Assembly (NCBI GenBank): GCA_950106755.1
Contig: OX467089.1
Location: 18,209,345 to 18,273,344, forward strand
Reading direction: 5' to 3'
DNA length: 64,000 nucleotides
Origin: Climacium dendroides
Lineage: Eukaryota; Streptophyta; Bryopsida; Hypnales; Climaciaceae
Positions 58,601 to 64,000 of the stretch are shown piece by piece (within the stretch, counting starts at the first letter, position 1; every line of letters starts with the position of its first letter). The notes under the pieces are model-generated. The model did no database searches. It was not told the origin of the DNA and saw only the letters and a program-made list of their open reading frames with translations. The position numbers and the translations under genes were made by a program.

Positions 58601-60254
58601 TAGTCAGGCCGCAGAGTTACAACGCCAGCCCACTTATCCTCAAGTCGACGATAATGTCGACGCCACCAACCAACGTGAGGGGAAGGCGCCACTCGCCGTC
58701 CCCCAAAGTGACCCTCCAAGGCAAAGTTTCCCTGATCGTGCTGCGATAGAGGTCATCATTCCAGAGACGTAGGATCCTGCATCTTCAGATAGGCAAATCC
58801 CTCCTCTCGAGGATTATCGTCGACTCGACGATACCACTCAGGCAGAGGCCGGGCTGTCCAATGCCGTGGCACAGGAAACTAAAGAGGTTGAAGTGCCACA
58901 ATGTGTCACGACGCTGGAAGATCCAATGCAGCCTGAGTCCGAGTCCTACAAACTGAATAATCTAGTGGATTATGAAGATGACGAGGTCGTGGGTGCTGGA
59001 GATGGACTTCCCGACGAATCTACGCAGGTACATAGTGTGGATCCTTACAATTTTGATTGAGTCTAAAGAACTCTAATCCTAGTACGTGCTTTTGTGGCTA
59101 ATCGGACTGAAATAGAAGAATGCAGAAAATGTAATTATGCTGGACTCATACTTTTGGTCATGATTCATGATAGGGTGGTGTCGCCTCATCTTAAATGCGT
59201 GCGCTGACGGAGAACCCGTCTGTGGTCGAAGTTTATGTAGTATAGTGTAACATAGTCGTCACTGACTGTACAGGCTTTTCGACTCGACGAAAAGAAAATT
59301 TTGTAGAATGTATTTTTGAATCTAAGTAAATAAAATACGTGGATTGTAAGAAATTCAAGCGCGGACTAGTCTAAATGTACATTTTTTTGATGACCAGCTT
59401 CCAAAAAATGTTAGCGTGCACCGCACGATCCCAATGACAGCTTTTTCTAGTGGGGGACCCCAGTCAATAAGTGGATTCCAATGCAATTCCCTACTTCCTG
59501 GCTCTCCCGATTCTGCATTTCAACAGGTAACTCCATCTCAGTGTTGTCTTGCTTTCGTCAGGTAGAAACGCAGGAGCGGAGAGAGGTCGTGCCGTGGAAC
59601 GTGCCACCCTTAGTTCCTCCAATGCGGAGGAAATGGCTGAACATTGTCTTGGACTTGAACGGAGTGCTATGTCAAAGTGTGCAGAAGTCCCCCGGGGATA
59701 TCAAATTTAAGTTCCACAATGTCGAAGACAATGTTCTCTGCCATAGGAATCTGACTAGCATCAGGTCGAAGTTTGTGTATGCTCAAAAGAATGTCGGAGA
59801 GTTTTTGCGGCAGCTCTGGGAGATTGCGGATAGGGTTGTCGTGTGGACCTCCATGATGAAGAAAACTGCGGAACCCATCGCGGGGCACTTGTTCCAGGGC
59901 TGTAAAGCCCCTTACGATATACAAGGCCAGGAGCGGTGCATGACGATAGAAATCGCTCCCGGCAAATTCTTTCACCAAGGGGGGAAGAAACTATTCCTGA
60001 AAGTCGTGGAAGATGGCCTCTTCCAGATCAACAATGGGAATAGGCCGTTTTACATGTACGAAACCATTCTCATTGACAATACTCCCCTAAAGAGTATTTG
60101 CAATGTGAGTGGAAACGCGATTTTCTTAGATTCGTGGTCTCACGCTAAGCGAAGAGACGACGTGCTCATGGGAGAGCTCCTTCCATGGCTACGGCACCTA
60201 CATGAGCATTGCTTAGAAGGCAAGCTGATGGAGTATTGTCGTAGACCAAAATGA
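55618..60254 (+). pseudogene. chimeric gene: methyltransferase-like region + FCP1-like domain
   Basis: Four exons fit phase 0 with GT...AG: 55618-55677, 55874-57199, 57380-59027, 59562-60254; about 1,240 codons. Region A (about residues 270-490) has the order of a beta-class DNA N4/N6 methyltransferase. NLAVLDVRHIPSF stands at the DPPY place (D near 290), then WLLILRGKDDV; HPIELRMEFYLQIL precedes VLGLYTGPKFMLAS where FxGxG is expected, then FGAYFYGFS. Both motifs are degenerate. Region B is an acidic, Pro/Gln-rich linker with a Lys/Arg/Glu helix (EEEERRMRRKARLAKKAQ). Region C (exon 4) is FCP1-like: LNIVLDLNGVL near residue 1040, FVYAQKNVGEFLRQLWEIAD, VVWTSMMKKTAEPI, ILIDNTPLK. Normal DxDxT is DLNGV here, lacking the second Asp. 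Stops: TGA 56282, TAG 56753, TAG 58076, TAA 58527, TAG 58770; one extra T near 58213 shifts frame. Exon 4 is undamaged and could be translated alone. Confidence 0.6.
57223..59294. repeat. dispersed TCGA-N-TCGA odd palindromes
   Basis: Copies at 57223-57243, 57303-57323 (perfect; arms TTATCGTCGA and TCGACGATAA around one base), 58634-58654, 58814-58834 and 59275-59294. Two lie in the 180-bp intron 57200-57379, two inside coding exon 3 where they read as Y(R)RLDD or QVDD, and one in the third intron. The same core occurs in the MITE at 49091-49340 and, with different arms, in the 51 kb array. Confidence 0.75.
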
Positions 60255-60269
60255 GAGGATGAAGTTGGT

Positions 60270-60858
60270 TATATAGAATTTAGAAGTAAAGAGTTGACAT
60301 TGGTAAAATTTTTTGATTTACAAAATGGTAAACTAATCATATTACCAATATTAACTCTACCTCACTATTGGATTAGTAGTAGATAGATAATTTGGTTAAG
60401 AAAGATATTATATGTTTCTTGTTTTCCTAAAGATCCGGAACCGGATCCGCATCCAAGGAACTAAACAGGGATCGGAAAAATATACCGGGGCTGGAAGCAA
60501 ACGCATCCGCACGCCATCGGAAGATTATCGGGACGGGAAGAGGAAATCTCGCATCCAACGGTAATCCCATACATCACGGAGGACCGTTCAACGGCTAGAT
60601 TCCTCCGCGATGATTGCGGAAACGGCTACTTTCCCAACGGCTGTGACTGCCAGGAAAGGATACGCAGGGGTTTGATTCCTCAAACCTCATTGTGTCTTTG
60701 TGGTTTGGAGCACTCTTAGAGCGAGGTCTGTCTTTAGAGGTGTGAGAGGATTGGGTAATCTTACTTTCCGGATCCTGTCGTGGAGAGGAAGAGGATTGAT
60801 CGGGGGCTGTGGCAAGAAAAGGGTAGAAGGTTTGAGTGTTTTGGAGAGTTCTGCAACC
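60270..60858. other. intergenic and 5' leader of the intact gag-like gene
   Basis: A small inverted repeat at about 60287-60363 ('agagttgacattggtaaa' against 'ttaccaatattaactct') lies after the FCP1-like exon. From 60430 TCCGGA/GATCCG motifs begin, marking the left side of the next element. 60700-60858 is open in the gene's frame but lacks an ATG until 60859. Confidence 0.5.
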
Positions 60859-62757
60859 ATGGTGAAGGCGGAAGCAAGCGGGTCGTCTCCTTTCAAGACC
60901 AAAAGCATCTGTCCAGTGATTCCGAAGGATGACGGAGAGAGGAAGCAGCTGGAGGAGGATCTGAGCCAATTGGGGTGTGCGGGATTCCTATGCCGACCAT
61001 GGAGTTTGAAGAGCGAGGAAATGATCCGGGAGCTGATGAATGAGCAGTCGAACGAATGGATCAAGACCGTCCGAGCTCTGCCCGGAAAGTGGAATATGGA
61101 CATCTGGAAGAGGGTCTACGACTTTCCTCGATCTGGAGAGGGGATGGCTTCGCGGGTTCACAAATTCGCGGAAGGTAAATTCTCTAATCCTCCTCACCCT
61201 AAGGATGGCTACGCAGTAGCAGATTGCAAGGTAGCAAGAGAGAGGAGGATGTTAGAATTTATAGTACCAATCCTGTATCCGGAACGGCCAAACCGGGTCA
61301 CGGTGACGTGGGCCAATACGATCTTCGGAGCGTTGAGTGGAAAGAGGAAAGTGTTTTGGGGAGGGATAGTGAAAGATCTGGTAGGAAAGATGGTAAACGC
61401 CCTAGGAAACGCAAAGGCCACCCCCATTGGGCCATTCCTCTTTCACTTGTATGACTCCCTAGGTACTTTGAAAACTTCAGAGAAGACCATGTACAAGGCC
61501 GCAGTCACCTTAGTGAAACTTAATCTTACCCCACCCCAAGAGGAAGAGGAAGAGGAGAGAAAGGAAGGACCAGATGAGGGATCTGAGGGGGAATCCTCAG
61601 AGAGAGGAAAGGATCTTTCCGAAAGGAGAATAGAGGCTGAGAGGGTGTCAGACTCTTCTAAGAGGGGATCCAAAGGAAAATGGAAAGCCTTGCCGGCACC
61701 GGAAGTTCTGGGAGAGGATACTTTGGGGAGGATCATTTCGGATTTAGGGAGAGTCCGGGAGGAGTTTGACACGGAGAGAGGAGCAGTGAGGAATGTATGT
61801 GGACTGCTTGGAGGGATCAAAGTGTCAGAGCTCGCAGAGAGAGTAGAAAGGTTACTCCGGGATAGTGAAAATCGGAAGTGGGAAACCCGCATCAAGGAGT
61901 TGACTGAGAGGAATGCGGATCTCCAGCAGCAAATTGAGAAGGGTGAGGAAAAGAAGAGAGAGGTGGAACGGCTTACCTCAAAGTTTAAGGGGGTCATTAG
62001 GAGAGTTGGGGCCTTTGTTTCCAACACTGTGGATGTTGTGAACAAAGCCAAACTCTATGATGAGAGGATCCATGAGGCAGGACCGGAAGCCGCAAGTAAG
62101 GCTGTCATGGTGTTGGCAGAGTATTCCGAAGAAATGGAGAAGTTCATGTTTGAAGTCCGAGATGTTCTTCACCAAGCAAAACAGTTTCCGGAATCCGGAA
62201 TAAAGAAGGAGGATGAGGAGATGGAGCCAGCCAAGAAGGATGCGCCCACAAAGACTCCAACGAAGACGCCAGCCAAGCAGGAAAGGCAGGAGGAGGAGTT
62301 GACACCAACGTCTAAAAGTATGGAGGGGAGGAAAGAAGGATCAGTGCACGGATCCGGATCGAAGACTCAAATTCGGAAGTCGGAATCCGACCTAGGCACA
62401 CCACCGAGTAAAGGCTCTCAACCCTCAACCGCCAAGAAGACTGTGAAGAAGGTTACTCCCATCAGAGGAAGAGACGTGCCTCCAAGGAGCCAACAATCTG
62501 CGGAGGACGAATCTCCAAGCCAGTCCGAGCAAGAGGAAAGTCTGTCAAGATCCGGAGAAGAGGAATCGGAAGACACCGGATCAGAAGAGGAGTCAGAACC
62601 TGAGCAAATATCACCAACGAAGTTCAAGGGGAAAGCTTCAACACCATCTAAAGGGAAGCCACCCTTGAGTGGGAAACCGTCAGCTAGTAGGAAACAACCA
62701 GCTAGGAAGGGGGCATCAAAGTTAGAGGAACCTTCTCCAAAGAAGGCTAAGAAATAG
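60859..62757 (+). CDS. gag-like/'putative plant transposon' protein, intact
   Basis: 632 residues from ATG 60859, chosen because it matches the start of the decayed homologue at 41161; the frame is open to about 60700 but without conserved residues. The N-terminal domain (about 25-225) contains QLEEDLSQLGCAGFLCRPWS, LKSEEMIRELM, RMLEFIVPILYPERPNRVTV and WANTIFGAL. A coiled coil follows at about 300-380 (ERNADLQQQIEKGEEKKREV). The last ~190 residues are a low-complexity Lys/Glu/Ser/Pro tail with TPTKTPAKQE-type repeats, acidic blocks and a basic end (SPKKAKK) that could act as a nuclear signal. No zinc knuckle, protease or reverse transcriptase is present. The lack of stops, against the decayed copy 20 kb away, implies a younger insertion or selection. 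No function beyond transposon relatedness is claimed. Confidence 0.7.
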   Translation: MVKAEASGSSPFKTKSICPVIPKDDGERKQLEEDLSQLGCAGFLCRPWSLKSEEMIRELMNEQSNEWIKTVRALPGKWNMDIWKRVYDFPRSGEGMASRVHKFAEGKFSNPPHPKDGYAVADCKVARERRMLEFIVPILYPERPNRVTVTWANTIFGALSGKRKVFWGGIVKDLVGKMVNALGNAKATPIGPFLFHLYDSLGTLKTSEKTMYKAAVTLVKLNLTPPQEEEEEERKEGPDEGSEGESSERGKDLSERRIEAERVSDSSKRGSKGKWKALPAPEVLGEDTLGRIISDLGRVREEFDTERGAVRNVCGLLGGIKVSELAERVERLLRDSENRKWETRIKELTERNADLQQQIEKGEEKKREVERLTSKFKGVIRRVGAFVSNTVDVVNKAKLYDERIHEAGPEAASKAVMVLAEYSEEMEKFMFEVRDVLHQAKQFPESGIKKEDEEMEPAKKDAPTKTPTKTPAKQERQEEELTPTSKSMEGRKEGSVHGSGSKTQIRKSESDLGTPPSKGSQPSTAKKTVKKVTPIRGRDVPPRSQQSAEDESPSQSEQEESLSRSGEEESEDTGSEEESEPEQISPTKFKGKASTPSKGKPPLSGKPSASRKQPARKGASKLEEPSPKKAKK

Positions 62758-64000
62758 GTAGGAAAGTAGTTAGGAAGTTTCTGGGAAGCGATCCTAGCAT
62801 GGTCAGCCGAAAACCCAAGTTTTTGGTAGGTAGGAAGCAACTTGGGAGGTGCTTTTTAGGTGCATGCACTTGGACTGCACTTTCCGGATTTTTAGGATCT
62901 GAGATCCACATTTTGCGGATCGGATGGGGTTGGTAGGAAAGTCAACTTAGAAGGATAAGAAATGACACCTGTCATTCTCCTGTCCTTTGGTTTTATTCCT
63001 GGGGACCTTTAGAGTTCCTTAGGGTTGTGTATTTAGGGGGCTGAAGTTAGCTTGAAGCCCCGGGCGGTTGTGTTTTTATATTTGTGTTTTTCAACACTTT
63101 GCAAATTGATTTCAGATTTCCACTTCATAAGTGCTGGCCTGAAAAGGCTAAGTTCTGTGTTGGTATGCCGTACAATGCTAGAACCATTGTTTAGTGCGGG
63201 TAGCTGGTTTGCAGGTGTAGAGGAAGACAAGTAGCCCCCGTATTCTGTCTAGGATCTGATTTTGAGAGCATTAAGATTTGGTTAAGGAAAACTTTGTGTA
63301 CTGAGAGGGTATTTTAGTTGTTGAAGTTCCTTGGGTGTCTTCTGAGTAGGATAGCCATTCTTAGGTTGGGTGAATTCTTCAGGAGGGAGAACGAATGCCA
63401 ACTGACGTCTAATGAGGTTCTATTGAATCCGGAAGAGAGGAACAGGAAGGTAGTTAGGATCTCTCAGTTATCGGGTGCCGGATCACGCTCTTGGAATTCT
63501 GTTCGGATAGGTCTGTCGTTGTAGTACTGAGAGGATAATAGGGGTTTCCTGAGTGACCTGCTAGTCTGGATCAACATCCGGGTTAGTTGTAAGGAAGTAA
63601 CTATTTCCTATTCTGGTGTTTGTTGTTATTATTTAAAGTGGATCTTCATTTCACTCTAAACACGTTTGAAGGGTAGGGTTTACGTTCCCTTCCTAAAACC
63701 AAAGAGCGGAACCCTCTTGGTAGAGGTTAAACTGAGAATTTGTGAGTTACTGTAACCGAATAGAAATCCTCTTTCCGATTCCGCATCCGTCTAAATTGAT
63801 CCGGATAGAGAGAAGTACAGGATTATGACAATCCTCCTTGTTCAATTACTGGTGGAAGATTCGGAGTGGATGTAAGGAAATTGGAATATGGAGAGGAGAG
63901 GGTATTGAGAGAGTTTTATGTTGCAAATATTTAGATCCGGTTTTGCTTGGGTTTGGTGTTTTCCGAATCCTATTCCGGATATCTTGAGGAAACTAACGTT
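62758..64000. other. 3' region of the gag-like element to the window edge
   Basis: No gene recognised. Dense TCCGGA/ATCCG motifs continue. 'ggtctgtcgttgtagtactg' at about 63510 parallels the 3' flank of the 41161 copy. No second long terminal repeat is visible, so the element boundary is probably outside the window. Confidence 0.45.

Noticed and set aside
61443..62051. 202-residue minus-strand frame inside the gag-like gene
   Set aside because: Shadow of the Glu/Lys-rich sense strand (Ser/Leu-rich antisense); no homology to the decayed copy at 41161 on that strand.

Overview
The window is nuclear DNA of a land plant. The genes are interrupted by GT...AG introns, the gene families are plant ones (malectin-like/LRR receptor-like protein, root-cap/LEA-like protein, UDP-sugar pyrophosphorylase exon), and long AT-rich stretches are filled with relics of plant transposon families. 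The mix of gag-like, DUF7869-like and FCP1-like repeat proteins suggests a non-seed plant (bryophyte, lycophyte or fern grade). That last step is inference; no sequence here fixes the species.

Layout. 0-1 kb: decayed pogo/Tigger-like transposase. 2-8 kb: a nine-exon gene for a malectin-like/LRR receptor-like protein without a kinase (+). 8.5-10.3 kb: a convergent two-exon RNase H gene (-) whose catalytic Glu is a Lys. 10.4-19.9 kb: AT-rich repeats and a broken PIF/Harbinger transposase. 20.0-21.0 kb: a two-exon gene for a small His/Lys-rich protein. 21-27 kb: AT-rich DNA with an (AT)n tract. 27-31 kb: pieces of two root-cap-type genes, one with its 3' part inverted. 30-39.4 kb: foldback hairpins and four CACTA-type non-autonomous elements with intact 3-bp target duplications. 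38-46 kb: a palindrome family, an orphan C-terminal transposon module, a decayed gag-like gene and an orphan UDP-sugar pyrophosphorylase exon. 46-49.4 kb: a minisatellite, a ~173-bp satellite in two opposed orientations, and a MITE. 51-54.6 kb: a DUF7869-like transposon protein preceded by palindromic repeats. 55.6-60.3 kb: a four-exon chimeric gene joining a methyltransferase-like region to an FCP1-like domain. 60.9-62.8 kb: an intact copy of the gag-like gene.

Four themes tie the accessory half together. (1) The transposon-like genes are mostly undamaged by indels but carry several in-frame stops, all explainable by C-to-T or G-to-A transitions, as expected from methylated, silenced DNA. 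(2) Three loci each carry their own family of odd palindromes (7-10 bp arms around one central base), and the two gag-like loci are saturated with TCCGGA. (3) The same C-terminal module occurs at 40.2-40.7 kb (-) and 54.0-54.6 kb (+). (4) The 55.6-60.3 kb gene seems to fuse a degenerate beta-class DNA methyltransferase fold to a degenerate FCP1 phosphatase fold; it is the best candidate for something undescribed. No database search was possible, so family names rest on motif recognition.
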